A stretch of DNA of 64,000 nt from positions 310,001-374,000 of the forward strand of contig NZ_JAJVCN010000003.1 in assembly GCF_021390435.2 (NCBI RefSeq), written 5' to 3'. Source of the stretch: Kibdelosporangium philippinense. GTDB lineage: Bacteria > Actinomycetota > Actinomycetes > Mycobacteriales > Pseudonocardiaceae. Made by a program: the position numbers and the translations under genes. A model generated the notes under the pieces. It was not told the DNA's origin. It did not search any database and saw nothing but the letters and a program-made list of their open reading frames with translations. Below, in pieces: positions 16,381 through 25,320 of the stretch. Numbering within the stretch: the stretch's first letter is position 1; the number at the start of each line of letters is the position of its first letter.

Positions 16381-17505
16381 ATGGCGGATTTGCAGGGCAC
16401 GTGTGATGAGCGGTTTGCCGAGGTGCGCGATGCGTTGGCGGCGTCGTTGGACGAGGACGATGTGGGTGCGTCGGTCGCGGTCTTCGTCGGCGGGGAACCT
16501 GTAGTCGATCTGTGGGGTGGGTTTGCCGACGCGGGCCGGACGGTGGCGTGGCAGCGGGACACGATCACCAACGTGTGGTCGACGACCAAGACGATGATTG
16601 CGTTGTGTGCGTTGATTTTGGCTGATCGGGGTGATCTCGATCTGGACGCGCCGGTTGCCGGGTATTGGCCGGAGTTCCGTGCGGCCGATGTTCGGGTGCG
16701 GCATGTGTTGTCGCACACCGCGGGTATGCCGACGTGGGACGACCCGGTGGTGGTTGAGGATCTCTACGACTGGGCGCGGGTCACTTCGTTGCTGGCTGGG
16801 CAGACTCCTCGGTGGACGCCGGGCGAGGTCGGCTGTTATCACGCTGCCACACAAGGCTTTCTGCTTGGTGAGGTGGTTCGGCGGATCACCGGCAAGACCA
16901 TCGGCGCCTTCTTTGCCGCGGAGGTGGCCGGTCCGTTGGGCGCGGACTTCCACATTGGACTGCCTGCGGAGCACGACCATCGGCTCGCGCTGTCCATAGC
17001 TCCGCCCGGCGGGATGACGCCGCCGCCACCGAGCGAACTGTTCGATGCTGAGCCCAATCCGTACATCGAGCCAGCGCACGCGAATACCGTTGCGTGGCGA
17101 CGCGCGGAGATTCCATCGGGCGCTGGCTACGGCAACGCACGTTCCGTTGCCACTGTGCAGTCCGTCGTGTCGTGTGGTGGGGCTGTCGGTGGCGTGCGGC
17201 TGCTGTCACGGGCGGGGTGCGAGCGGGCGTTGGAGGAGCAGTACCAAGGGCTGGATTACGTGCTGGGCGTGCCGATGCGGTACGGGTTGGGTTACGGAGC
17301 GAGCGGCCGGACGTGTTACTGGGGCGGTATGGGCGGGTCGCTCGTGTTCAACGACCTCGATGCTGGGATGACCGTGGCCTACGTGATGAACCAGATGGTC
17401 GACGCCATCAATGGCGATGGCCGAGGAATGACCATGGTCACCGCGGCCTACGGCGGTCTCTCCAACGCAACACCAAGGACTTCGCCGATACGGGCATCGC
17501 GTTGA
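16381..17505 (+). CDS. Serine hydrolase, beta-lactamase/EstB family
   Basis: A 374-residue class C beta-lactamase-like fold. The catalytic S-x-x-K is in VWSTTKTMIAL, the tyrosine motif is near GCYHAATQGFLLG, and a GGMGGS loop occupies the KTG position near the end, as in carboxylesterase EstB-type enzymes. No signal peptide is seen, which favours a cytosolic esterase over a secreted lactamase. ATG 16381 starts MADLQGTCDERFAEV. It follows a degenerate rlmN end and precedes a MazEF module, so it belongs to the accessory series. Confidence 0.85.
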   Translation: MADLQGTCDERFAEVRDALAASLDEDDVGASVAVFVGGEPVVDLWGGFADAGRTVAWQRDTITNVWSTTKTMIALCALILADRGDLDLDAPVAGYWPEFRAADVRVRHVLSHTAGMPTWDDPVVVEDLYDWARVTSLLAGQTPRWTPGEVGCYHAATQGFLLGEVVRRITGKTIGAFFAAEVAGPLGADFHIGLPAEHDHRLALSIAPPGGMTPPPPSELFDAEPNPYIEPAHANTVAWRRAEIPSGAGYGNARSVATVQSVVSCGGAVGGVRLLSRAGCERALEEQYQGLDYVLGVPMRYGLGYGASGRTCYWGGMGGSLVFNDLDAGMTVAYVMNQMVDAINGDGRGMTMVTAAYGGLSNATPRTSPIRASR

Positions 17506-17540
17506 GGGATCCGTTCGACCCGGTCGAAGGCTGACACGAC

Positions 17541-17560
17541 CTGGTTATACCGGGTTATAC
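17541..17560 (+). promoter_or_regulatory. Direct-repeat operator/promoter of the MazEF-type module
   Basis: ggttatac occurs twice at a 10-bp period (17543-17550 and 17553-17560), ending 8 bp before the antitoxin ATG. RHH-type antitoxins often bind tandem repeats spaced by one helical turn, and the AT-rich words could also form a -10 element. Binding is inferred. Confidence 0.45.
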
Positions 17561-17568
17561 TGGATGGC

Positions 17569-17808
17569 ATGAAGACGGCGATCTCGGTGCCTGACGAGAC
17601 GTTTACCCAGGTGGAGCAGAGCGCGAAGTCGCTAGGGGTGACGCGCTCGGAGTTCTACACGCGCGCAGCTCGGTTCTACCTCGACCATTTGGAACAGCAG
17701 TCGCTGACCAGCGAGATCAATGCGGCCCTCGATGGCATCGACGAATCGAACGCGGTGGCGGCCGCCGTGGGGCGGCGTCATCTGGCGGACGTTGACGACG
17801 AGTGGTGA
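17569..17808 (+). CDS. MazE-like ribbon-helix-helix antitoxin
   Basis: A 79-residue antitoxin with an N-terminal RHH (MKTAISVPDETFTQVEQSAK, then GVTRSEFYTRAARFYLDHL) and a C-terminal toxin-binding tail ending VDDEW. The next gene, a MazF/PemK toxin, starts inside its stop region. Presumably represses the pair by binding the repeated ggttatac upstream. Confidence 0.88.
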   Translation: MKTAISVPDETFTQVEQSAKSLGVTRSEFYTRAARFYLDHLEQQSLTSEINAALDGIDESNAVAAAVGRRHLADVDDEW

Positions 17809-18146
17809 TCGAACGCGGCGGCGTTCACTGGGCTGATCTTGGGGAAGTCGAAGGCTCACGGCCCGCCAAGCATCGACCGGTTCTCGTTGTCCAAGCAGAT
17901 CCGTACAACGCGAGCCGTCTTGCGACCGTGCTCGTTGCGGTGATCACGTCGAACACGAAGCTCGCTACCGCGCCCGGCAACGTCTTTCTGCCGACGTCAG
18001 CGACCGGGCTCCCGAAGGACTCCGTGGTGAACGTGACCGCGCTCATCACCTTGAACAAGAACGATCTCGGTGACCAGGTGGGCATGCTGCCGCCCGGCTT
18101 GATGAGGGATCTGGACAAAGGCCTCCGGCGGGTGCTCGGGCTCTGA
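17802..18146 (+). CDS. MazF/PemK-family mRNA interferase toxin
   Basis: A 114-residue toxin of the MazF fold. RGGVHWADLGEVEGSRPAKH and RPVLVVQAD form the conserved first strand and the active-site Arg loop, and VITSNTKLATAPGNVFLP and DSVVNVTALITLNK follow the family. Expected to cut single-stranded mRNA at short motifs. The start may be GTG 17802 or 17805, overlapping the antitoxin stop. Intact. Confidence 0.9.
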   Translation: MVIERGGVHWADLGEVEGSRPAKHRPVLVVQADPYNASRLATVLVAVITSNTKLATAPGNVFLPTSATGLPKDSVVNVTALITLNKNDLGDQVGMLPPGLMRDLDKGLRRVLGL

Positions 18147-18159
18147 CACGCTGCCTGGC

Positions 18160-18606
18160 ATGGGACTTCTGACGGACTATTTCTCGGCCGCGTCCGATGA
18201 GCAGGCAGCCGCCGCCCTTTTCGCGTCCGGAGGGCCACTGCACGCGGATCCACCGTTCAAAACGGTGGAAGCAAAGGGAATTGAGCCCTCCGTGACGTTA
18301 GCCAGATTGGCTGTCGTGTTGACCGGGGAGGACATCGACACTGTGACGGCCGCTCCCGACTGGACCCGTGAAGTGGCCGACGACGAAGACAAGTTCGTCG
18401 GTGCCGTACCCGACAGCCTCAAAGAAGCACTCGCGCAAGCCGATGACGCACAGATACCCGAGATCGCGCGGGAGTGGGCGACGGCTGAGGAGTTCTTTGG
18501 CCATGCCGATCCTGAGTTTCTCGCCGAACTGGTGCGGGAACTGGTCGATCTGGCCAGGCACGCGACTGAACAGGGCGAACGCCTGTATGTCTGGGTCTGC
18601 CTCTAG
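18160..18606 (+). CDS. Hypothetical protein, 148 aa
   Basis: An acidic 148-residue protein starting MGLLTDYFSAASDEQAAAAL, without signal peptide or membrane segments. The second half is helical and acidic (SLKEALAQADDAQIPEIARE, then ELVRELVDLARHA). Proteins beginning MGLLTDYF occur in other actinomycetes, but I know no function. It starts 13 bp after mazF, so it may be co-transcribed with that module. Confidence 0.6.
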   Translation: MGLLTDYFSAASDEQAAAALFASGGPLHADPPFKTVEAKGIEPSVTLARLAVVLTGEDIDTVTAAPDWTREVADDEDKFVGAVPDSLKEALAQADDAQIPEIAREWATAEEFFGHADPEFLAELVRELVDLARHATEQGERLYVWVCL

Positions 18607-18676
18607 ACATCAGGCACAGCACGGTTGAATACCGCGCACAGGCGCCTGCACTGGGGGCCCGGAGATCGGAGGTCAC

Positions 18677-18934
18677 ATGGCCGACGCAACACGGGACGTC
18701 GAGAAGATCTACGCCACCGCCGACGTGGTCGCGAAGCTGCGCAGGCTCGCGGACGCGCTGGAGTCGGAAACCCCGTTCCGCATCTCGATCGCGGGCGAAC
18801 GCATCCGCGTGCCCAAGCGTGCCGAGTTCTCCATCGAGCACGAGCGGGGTGATGGCGAGGAAGAGATCGAGTTCCAGCTCAAGTGGACGATCGAAGAAGA
18901 TGACGACGAGGACGACGAAGACAACGTCGTCTGA
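18677..18934 (+). CDS. Amphi-Trp domain protein
   Basis: An 85-residue protein with the amphi-Trp pattern: an amphipathic helix (YATADVVAKLRRLADALES), two short strands (FRISIAGERIRVPKRAEFSI), then EIEFQLKWTIEEDD and a very acidic tail. The family is common in haloarchaea and actinobacteria and has no established function. ATG 18677 follows ggaggtcac. It is closed by a palindromic terminator shared with the convergent S37 peptidase gene. Confidence 0.78.
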   Translation: MADATRDVEKIYATADVVAKLRRLADALESETPFRISIAGERIRVPKRAEFSIEHERGDGEEEIEFQLKWTIEEDDDEDDEDNVV

Positions 18935-18944
18935 CAGGGCAAAG

Positions 18945-18990
18945 GTCGTGAGTGGTTAGTCGAGTTAGAACCGGACTAACCACTCACGAC
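18945..18990. terminator. Bidirectional palindromic terminator (cgtgagtggttag family)
   Basis: Perfect 17-bp arms (18945-18961 gtcgtgagtggttagtc; 18974-18990 its complement) with a 12-nt loop, between convergent genes. The core gtgagtggttag recurs in the palindrome at 57833-57890 and in the one split by the insertion sequence at 31.4/32.8 kb. Confidence 0.75.
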
Positions 18991-18996
18991 ATCCGG

Positions 18997-20385
18997 CTAG
19001 CGCGGGAAGCGGTCCCGTGCGTCTTCCAGCTTGTCGAATTCGCTGACACTCAACGCCTTCGACGCGGTCGCGAGCGGTGCGCTCACGTTTGCCCAGCGCT
19101 GCAACGCCTTGGTCGCCGCTTCCTTGTCCGCGGGGACCAGCTGGGAGATGTTGGCGCCGTGGTTCGCACCCGGTGCGGTGTAGGTGAACGAATCGCGCCT
19201 GCTCGGCACGAACGGCTCAGCACCCCACGGGTCGTTGGCGCCGTAGACGAACAGCATCTGGCTCGACTGCGTGCGCACCCAGAAGTCGACGTCGATCATC
19301 GGCCACGGGTCGTGCCGTGAACGCAGCGACGGCGGCAGGTTCGAGTTGGCCTCGTAGAACGACGGCGGGTAGTTCGTCACGTCGCGCAGGTGCTTGAACT
19401 TCAACGCGGGCGCGCCGAGCTGGGTCGCGGCCTGGTAGTAGTACGGCGCGTAGGCAAGCACGTCCTGGTCGGTGTAGAACGACCAGTCCGCGATCTTGTC
19501 GACCCAGTTGTAGATCTCGTCGGACGACGCGGTCTTCGCTGGCACGGTCGCGCAGTCGGCCTGCTTCGAGTACTGCCAGAACGCCCACACGACATCGAGC
19601 ACGGTCATCTCGAACGCCTTGTCAGCGCTGCCGAGCACCTGGTTGAACGTCCGGTTGTTGGCCTTGGCCCACGCCTCGTACTTGGCCAGCAGTTCCGGGC
19701 GCCGCTTGAGCGCCTCGTGCTGGACGTCGTTGAGCGTCTGGCGGCACGCCGGGTCGTTGCCGACCGACTCGAAGAACTTGTCGTACTCCCGGTCCTGGTT
19801 GTTGATCGCATCGTTCGATGCGACATACGCGACGACGCCGTCGACGTCACGCGGGTAGAACCGCCGGTGGTACACCGAGGTCATGCCGCCCTTGCTGGCA
19901 CCGGTCGAGATCCACTTCTTCGAGTAGATCCGCTTGAGCGCCTCGACGATCCGGTGGTGGTCGGTGGCCGCCTGCCAGATGTTCAGGTCGTCCCAGTCGG
20001 CCGGGTTCGGCCGGGACGGCTCGAAGAACCGCTGCTCGACTGAGATCTGGTTGCCGTCGATCAGCTGCGTCGGCTCTGACCGGAACGCGGTCGTGCGCAT
20101 GTTGTAGCCGGACGTGTGCAGCACCATCGGCCGGTCGGTTGCCTTGTGCAGCAACTGGAAACGCTGCTCGAACCGGCCTGCTGACGGGCGCCGGTGGTCG
20201 ACCGGCTGCGAGTAGTTCAGGATGAAGAACCGGTAACCGGCCGGTGCCGCCCCCTCGGAGACCACCGTCAGTCCTGGCACATGCTTGAGCTGCGCCACAA
20301 TGTCCTCTTCGGCTGTGGCGGCTGGCGCCAGGCCGAACGTCAACGCGGTGACCACACCGGCCACCAACGCTGTTCGCAGTAACAC
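18997..20385 (-). CDS. Secreted S37-family (PS-10) peptidase, copy 1
   Basis: Extracellular serine peptidase of the Streptomyces PS-10 type, expected to remove tripeptides from peptide N-termini. From GTG 20385, behind aggaga, a signal peptide (VLLRTALVAGVVTALTFG) ends near ATAEED. The nucleophile is in the GASKGG elbow (STGASKGGMTSVYH); the acid-base part is near YGANDPWGAEPF and APGANHGANI. About 462 residues. The downstream paralogue is similar along its length. The longer frame to 20577 invades that gene and is rejected. Confidence 0.85.
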   Translation of the reverse strand: MLLRTALVAGVVTALTFGLAPAATAEEDIVAQLKHVPGLTVVSEGAAPAGYRFFILNYSQPVDHRRPSAGRFEQRFQLLHKATDRPMVLHTSGYNMRTTAFRSEPTQLIDGNQISVEQRFFEPSRPNPADWDDLNIWQAATDHHRIVEALKRIYSKKWISTGASKGGMTSVYHRRFYPRDVDGVVAYVASNDAINNQDREYDKFFESVGNDPACRQTLNDVQHEALKRRPELLAKYEAWAKANNRTFNQVLGSADKAFEMTVLDVVWAFWQYSKQADCATVPAKTASSDEIYNWVDKIADWSFYTDQDVLAYAPYYYQAATQLGAPALKFKHLRDVTNYPPSFYEANSNLPPSLRSRHDPWPMIDVDFWVRTQSSQMLFVYGANDPWGAEPFVPSRRDSFTYTAPGANHGANISQLVPADKEAATKALQRWANVSAPLATASKALSVSEFDKLEDARDRFPR

Positions 20386-20488
20386 GCCGAATCTCCTCAC
20401 TCCCAGCGGCGAACCTGCGCATTCTGACAAGAAACGTTCGGTGCGTATAGCTACTGAAGTCGCTAACGTGCGAAAACCGCCCTTTCGT

Positions 20489-21778
20489 TCACCTCGCCCA
20501 GCGGCGCAACGCCTGCGTGGCAGCGCTTTTCTCGCTGGGACCAAGGTTTGAAATACTCGCGGTGACGTGATTTGCACCAGGCGTTACATAACTGTACGAA
20601 TCGTCCTTGCTCGGCAAGAAAGGCTCGGCGCCCCACGGGTCGTTCTGCCCGTAGACGAACAGCATCCGGCTCGACCGCGTGCGCACCCAGGTATCGATGT
20701 CGATCATTGCGTGCGGGTCGTGCGTGGAACGCAGGTGCGGCGGCAGGTTCGAGTTCGCGCCGTAGAACGACGGTTCGTAGTGCATCACGTCTCGTAAGTG
20801 CTCGAACTTCAAGGACGGCCAACCCAATTGGGTCGCTGCTTGGTAGGAGTACGGCACGAACGGCATCGCGCCTTGATCCGTGTAGCTCGACCAACCGCTG
20901 ATAGCGTCGATGAACCGGTAAACCTCGTCGGTCGACGCGGTAACGCCCGGCACCCTGTCGCAGTAGGACGATCCATGGGACTGCCAGAACGACCAGACCG
21001 TGTCCAGCACGGTGAATTCGAATGCCCTGTCGACCGTTCCATGCAGTTGCGCGAATGTGTAGCCGCTCGCCGCGGCCCATGCCTCGAATTTCGGCACGAG
21101 TTCGGCACGGCGTCTGAGCGCCTCGTGTTGCAGTGTGTTCAGCGCGGCACGGCACGCCGGTGTGCCGACGGTCGCGAAGAACGTGTCGTATGCGCGGTCG
21201 TCGTTATTGTCTCTGTCGTTCGGCGCGACATACGCCACCAGACCGTCCACATCGGCCGGATAGAACCTGCGGTGATACACCGAGGCCATGCCGCCCTTGC
21301 TTGAGCCGGTGGAAATCCATCTGCCACCGTAGATCTGCTTGAACGCCATGATGATCCGGTGGTGATCAGCCGCGGCCTGCCTGATGGTCAGGTGCCGCCA
21401 GTCCGCTGGTTGCGGCCGTGACGGTTGGAAGAACCGGGCCTCCACCGAGATCTGATTGCCGTCGAGCAACACCGTCGGCTCGGCCTCGAACGGCGTGGTA
21501 CGCATGGCGTATCCACTCGTGTGCACGACCATCGGCCGAGTCGTTTCCTTGTGCAGCAACTGGATTCTCTGCGTGAACGAGCCCGCCGACGGATTGTCGT
21601 GGTCGGCGGGCTGCAGGTAGTCCAGCAGGAAGAACCGGTGGCCGCCAGGCGCGCTTGACTCGGACACGACTGTCATCCCTGGCAGCTTTTTGAGCTGTAC
21701 CAGGATGTCTTCTTGCGCAACCGCAGTAGATGCGGGTGCGAGGACGAACGCCAGGATGGCGATGAGAAGGACCCGCAT
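20489..21778 (-). CDS. Secreted S37-family (PS-10) peptidase, copy 2
   Basis: A 429-residue paralogue of the adjacent gene, with signal peptide MRVLLIAILAFVLAPASTAV cleaved near AQEDI. Shared landmarks include DGNQISVEARFFQPSRPQPA, the nucleophile loop STGSSKGGMASVYHRRFYP, and FVYGQNDPWGAEPFLPS. ATG 21778 has gaagga just upstream. The two genes lie head to tail with about 100 bp between them, pointing to tandem duplication followed by divergence. Probable role: extracellular peptide nutrition. Confidence 0.86.
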   Translation of the reverse strand: MRVLLIAILAFVLAPASTAVAQEDILVQLKKLPGMTVVSESSAPGGHRFFLLDYLQPADHDNPSAGSFTQRIQLLHKETTRPMVVHTSGYAMRTTPFEAEPTVLLDGNQISVEARFFQPSRPQPADWRHLTIRQAAADHHRIIMAFKQIYGGRWISTGSSKGGMASVYHRRFYPADVDGLVAYVAPNDRDNNDDRAYDTFFATVGTPACRAALNTLQHEALRRRAELVPKFEAWAAASGYTFAQLHGTVDRAFEFTVLDTVWSFWQSHGSSYCDRVPGVTASTDEVYRFIDAISGWSSYTDQGAMPFVPYSYQAATQLGWPSLKFEHLRDVMHYEPSFYGANSNLPPHLRSTHDPHAMIDIDTWVRTRSSRMLFVYGQNDPWGAEPFLPSKDDSYSYVTPGANHVTASISNLGPSEKSAATQALRRWAR

Positions 21779-21845
21779 GCTTCCTTCTTACCCGGCCTGG
21801 CATGGGGCTGGGTCGGATGCCGGGAGCAATTCGCCTGTTCGGGTG

Positions 21846-23048
21846 TCAGGGCGTTGCCAAGGCTTCGGTGGGTGACAATCGGCTTGCCCTGATCGCGGGA
21901 TACAGACCGGCGATCATGCCGATGACCATCGTCGCGACCACTCCACCAGCAGACGCCCACGCGGGCACGACCGAAGGCCAATCCTGGTACGCCGCATAGG
22001 AAACGGTCACGACGGCGCCCAGCAGCACACCACCAATCCCGCCCAAAGCCGACAGCAGTAACGATTCCGCGAGGAACTGCACGCGTATCTGGCCACGAGT
22101 CGCGCCGAGTGACCGCCGCAGACCGATTTCGGCCCGTCGTTCGAGCACGGAAATGACCATCGTATTGGCCACACCCACACCACCGACCAGCAACGCGACC
22201 GCGCCAAGACCGAGCAGCAGCCCGTTCAGCGTCTGATCGGTCGCTTGCTTGGCGGCCAACGCATCGGACGGCCGGGACACCGAGACCTCGTTGGGATTCT
22301 CCGGATTCGCCGTCGCCGCGAGCACTGCCTGCACAGCCTCGACCGCGTCCTCACGAGTTCGCGTGTAGACAGTCGTCGCGTACCCGTCGAACTTCAGCGC
22401 CTCCACGGCGATGGGCCAGCCGATCAACGCCGCGAGGTCCAGTTCAGGCGCCAGCGGAACGGGATTCAGTACCCCGACAACCGTGAACCACCGACCACCG
22501 AGGTACACGCGCTGGTCAGGGCCAGCCAAGCCGACGCCGAGGCGTTCCGCCGCTTTGTAACCAAGCACAACCGCGGGATAACGTGCGTTGGCGTCGTTGA
22601 GGAACACGCCGCTGCCTACCGTGGCGCCGACGGTGTCCGGCAGATCTGGCCGCGTGGCCAGGACCGCGATCCCGCCTGACTGCGTCTCCCGGATCCGATC
22701 GTTGCGATATACCTTGGCACCGACCACTTTCCCAGTCGCCGACGTGGACAGCACCGGTTCGATCCGGTCGATCATGCCGATCGAGGTGTCCGGCAGGTGA
22801 CTCTGCTCGCCGAACAGCGACTGACCAGGCCCGACGGTGAGCAGGTTGGTGCCGAGCGCGGCCAGCTGGCGGTCCAGGTTCTCCCGGCTGGACGTGGAGA
22901 TCCCGACGACCGAGATCATCGCGGCGATCCCGATCGCGATCCCCAACGCGGACAAGAACACCCGCAGCGGCCTGGCCCGCAGCCCGGCTCCGCCGACTCG
23001 CAGCACGTCACGCGCGCTCAGCCGGGCAGGTCGCAGCCGGTCAGCCAT
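21846..23048 (-). CDS. MacB-type ABC transporter permease
   Basis: A 400-residue FtsX/MacB permease: one N-terminal membrane helix (RVFLSALGIAIGIAAMISVV), a large extracytoplasmic MacB-PCD domain, then three C-terminal helices (LNGLLLGLGAVALLVGGVGV, LLLSALGGIGGVLLGAVV, GVVATMVIGMIAGLYPAIRA). The cytoplasmic loop ERRAEIGLRRSLGATRGQI contacts the ATPase. ATG 23048 overlaps the ATPase stop by 8 bp. MacB systems couple ATP hydrolysis to extracytoplasmic work rather than membrane transit, in line with the adaptor and lipoprotein encoded upstream. Confidence 0.9.
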   Translation of the reverse strand: MADRLRPARLSARDVLRVGGAGLRARPLRVFLSALGIAIGIAAMISVVGISTSSRENLDRQLAALGTNLLTVGPGQSLFGEQSHLPDTSIGMIDRIEPVLSTSATGKVVGAKVYRNDRIRETQSGGIAVLATRPDLPDTVGATVGSGVFLNDANARYPAVVLGYKAAERLGVGLAGPDQRVYLGGRWFTVVGVLNPVPLAPELDLAALIGWPIAVEALKFDGYATTVYTRTREDAVEAVQAVLAATANPENPNEVSVSRPSDALAAKQATDQTLNGLLLGLGAVALLVGGVGVANTMVISVLERRAEIGLRRSLGATRGQIRVQFLAESLLLSALGGIGGVLLGAVVTVSYAAYQDWPSVVPAWASAGGVVATMVIGMIAGLYPAIRASRLSPTEALATP

Positions 23049-23715
23049 GCTGATCACCCACGATCTGACCATCGCGCATGTCCACCTGTCGTGGCAGAGC
23101 GGCAGCGATATCCCGGTCATGCGTGATGATCACGACCGTCGTGCCTGCCGCGTTCAGTTCACGCAGTAACGCGATCACACCGGCGCCAGACTGCGTGTCG
23201 AGGTTGCCTGTCGGCTCGTCAGCCAGCAGCAACGCCGGTTCACCAACGACCGCACGCGCGATTGCGACGCGCTGCCGTTCGCCACCGGACATCTCGTGCG
23301 GCTGGTGATCGACGCGGTGCCCCAGGCCGACCCGGCCGAGCGCGTCCCTGGCCTGCCGCCTGCGCTCACGCAGGTTCGTTCCGGTGTAGAGCAAACCGTC
23401 GGCCACATTGTCCAAAGCAGACACTCCAGCGGCGAGATGGAACTGCTGGAACACGAATCCCAGTACGCGTGCCCTGAGCGCGGACAGCTCGCCATCGCTC
23501 AGCGAGTGCACGTCGTACTCCTCGACGTGCACAGATCCCGTGCTCGGCCGGTCAAGCGTGCCGATCATGTTGAGCATGGTCGACTTGCCTGAACCCGACG
23601 GCCCAACGATCCCGACGAGCTCACCACGCCCGATGGCCACGCTGACCTGGCGTAATGCCGTCACGCCACCGGAATACTCCTTGCTGACACCCCGAAGTTC
23701 GACGACCGGGATCAC
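23041..23715 (-). CDS. MacB/LolD-type ABC transporter ATP-binding protein
   Basis: A 224-residue ATPase with Walker A GPSGSGKST, Q-loop FVFQQFHL, signature MSGGERQR, Walker B LLLADEPTG and the switch His in IITHDRD. The sequence SGSVHVEEYDVHSLSD type spacing and size match the MacB/LolD subclass. It overlaps the adaptor gene by 4 bp and the permease by 8 bp, so the subunits are made together. Confidence 0.94.
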   Translation of the reverse strand: MIPVVELRGVSKEYSGGVTALRQVSVAIGRGELVGIVGPSGSGKSTMLNMIGTLDRPSTGSVHVEEYDVHSLSDGELSALRARVLGFVFQQFHLAAGVSALDNVADGLLYTGTNLRERRRQARDALGRVGLGHRVDHQPHEMSGGERQRVAIARAVVGEPALLLADEPTGNLDTQSGAGVIALLRELNAAGTTVVIITHDRDIAAALPRQVDMRDGQIVGDQHG

Positions 23716-24761
23716 TTCGGGACTCCCACAACGGTTCCCGCACTGATCCCGGCGCCACGGATCTCGACCTTGCCGTCGGCGAACATCCCAGTCTCCACGG
23801 CAACGTAAGTGCCATCGAGAAGCTGGACGCCGTAAGCACCTTCCGCCAGGGCGACCAACGCGCCGACGGGCACCGCGAGCACGTTCTCCCGCTTGTCAGC
23901 CACCAACGTGACATCGACCGGCGCCGCGTCCAGCTTGCCAGCAGCGGCTTGATCCGCAAGCGTCACAACGACTTCGATTGTCGAAGTGGTGGAACTGCCT
24001 TGCTGCGCGGGCTGCGCGGTCGCGATACTGCCCACGGACGCGACCGTCCCCGCGACTGACTTGCCGTCCGGTAACGTCACTTTCGCCGAGATCCCTTCGC
24101 TGACAAGGTGCTGCTTGGCGACGTCGAGCTGGACCGTGACCGTCCGTGTCGTCCCGGTGTACTTCATGACCTGGCCATTCGCCGGTACGCCAACCTGGGC
24201 CAACAACTCGGCGACCCGAACCTCACCGGGCACCACCACGATGTCCGAAGTCTGCACGGTGCCGTTCTCCGGCTTGCCGAGGTCTTCCTGCCATTGCTTG
24301 ACGGCGGTCGCAGTGGCCGAGGTGAACTTGGTGTCGACGGTAAAGCCCTTGTAGCCCAACGCCTGCAGGTTTTCCTCGAACTGCTTGACGTCGTTGCCCT
24401 CGACACCGGATTTCAGCGGCCGGTAGGGCGGAATGCTTCCGTAGAACGCGGGAACCGGCTGATCATCCACCGAATACACGTTCTCGCCGCGGGTGATCAC
24501 CTCGCCTGCCGCGGGCAGCCAGGTCACGATCCCTGGCGCGCTCCGCGTCAATGGGTGCTGTGCGCCGTACTCCAAGGTCCCCGAGACCTTCTCAGTGCTG
24601 GTCAGCGTGGTCGACGTGACCTTGGCCGTGCTCGGCGGCAAGCCGCTCGACGGTGGCGGCGCCGGATCCGTACCGCCGAAGCCGAACGCCGCCATGCTCC
24701 CAGCGCCGACCGCCACAACGGCCGCACCCAGTCCGGCAGCCATCCGAGTCGCGCGTTTCAT
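23712..24761 (-). CDS. Periplasmic adaptor-like protein with peptidoglycan-binding domain
   Basis: A 349-residue membrane-anchored protein. An N-terminal hydrophobic segment (MAAGLGAAVVAVGAGSMAAF) is followed by a biotinyl-lipoyl-like region split by a PG_binding_1 domain (about 130-180: SGVEGNDVKQFEENLQALGY, KFTSATATAVKQWQEDLG). HlyD/MacA-like beta-barrel strands follow (VTLPDGKSVAGTVASVGSIA, NVLAVPVGALVALAEGAYGV). This resembles adaptors of Gram-positive MacB-type systems. ATG 24761 overlaps the preceding stop (ATGA). It would tie the exporter to the cell wall. Confidence 0.85.
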   Translation of the reverse strand: MKRATRMAAGLGAAVVAVGAGSMAAFGFGGTDPAPPPSSGLPPSTAKVTSTTLTSTEKVSGTLEYGAQHPLTRSAPGIVTWLPAAGEVITRGENVYSVDDQPVPAFYGSIPPYRPLKSGVEGNDVKQFEENLQALGYKGFTVDTKFTSATATAVKQWQEDLGKPENGTVQTSDIVVVPGEVRVAELLAQVGVPANGQVMKYTGTTRTVTVQLDVAKQHLVSEGISAKVTLPDGKSVAGTVASVGSIATAQPAQQGSSTTSTIEVVVTLADQAAAGKLDAAPVDVTLVADKRENVLAVPVGALVALAEGAYGVQLLDGTYVAVETGMFADGKVEIRGAGISAGTVVGVPK

Positions 24762-25225
24762 TTGCCCACCCGTCCGGGGATCTTGTCCTTGCACGCCTCC
24801 ATGGCCTTCTTGACGGCCGGGCTGTCCCGGTCGATGCCCTGCAACGCGCCGATGCCCAGATCCGGGCTGTTCGGATCCGGGTCGGGCACGTCGACCCCGT
24901 TGTCCCGCAGGCACTGCGTCATCTGCCGCATCTGCTCGATCAGCTCGGGGTCGAGTTTGGACAGATCACCGCCGCCCGGCAGGAACTGTTTGCACGCCTC
25001 AGTAGCTTTTTTGAAAGCTGGACTGTCGCGGTCGATCTTCGCCTCGTCCCAGCCGCCGTCCGGAGCTGGATCCGGTACGTCAATTCCGTTGTCCCGCATA
25101 CATTTGGCGAACTGCTGCAACTGGTCGGTGGGTTCGGCGGGCAGAGAGGTTGGCGCGGCCGAGCCGTTGCTACCGCACGCACCGAGCAGCACCAGCAGAC
25201 TGATCGCGGTAATGATTCGTCGCAT
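24758..25225 (-). CDS. Lipoprotein with an internally duplicated cysteine module
   Basis: A 155-residue lipoprotein with lipobox LGAC (Cys17). The mature part contains two copies of one module: FAKCMRDNGIDVPDP, then IDRDSPAFKKATEACK; and TQCLRDNGVDVPDPDP, then IDRDSPAVKKAMEACK. Each contributes two cysteines that could pair. It is first in a four-gene operon with adaptor, ATPase and permease (4-bp overlap). The module is common in actinobacterial proteins next to MacB-like exporters; a sensing or substrate-capture role is inferred, not known. Confidence 0.8.
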   Translation of the reverse strand: MRRIITAISLLVLLGACGSNGSAAPTSLPAEPTDQLQQFAKCMRDNGIDVPDPAPDGGWDEAKIDRDSPAFKKATEACKQFLPGGGDLSKLDPELIEQMRQMTQCLRDNGVDVPDPDPNSPDLGIGALQGIDRDSPAVKKAMEACKDKIPGRVGK

Positions 25226-25281
25226 GGTTCGTCAGTCGAGCAGGGTGGCTATAACCCAGGCGTAACTCGAACGGGCGGAGT

Positions 25282-25295
25282 TAACGGTCACGTTA
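25282..25295. promoter_or_regulatory. Inverted repeat between export operon and two-component genes
   Basis: taacggtcacgtta (5-bp arms, 4-nt spacer) lies in the 95-bp divergent region between the lipoprotein operon and the response regulator, with a related word gcgtaactcg 20 bp away. Plausible as the response-regulator site controlling both directions; untested. Confidence 0.35.
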
Positions 25296-25320
25296 TAGCA
25301 GTCTCGCCGATGATGGGCAC

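Noticed and set aside
17519..17535. A fifth rlmN-end copy (cgaaggctgaca) after the serine hydrolase
   Set aside because: Only 12 bases match and the surroundings do not align, so chance is likely.
18160..18606. The 148-residue protein after mazF as a third toxin-antitoxin component
   Set aside because: Only proximity supports it; no fold or motif points to such a role.
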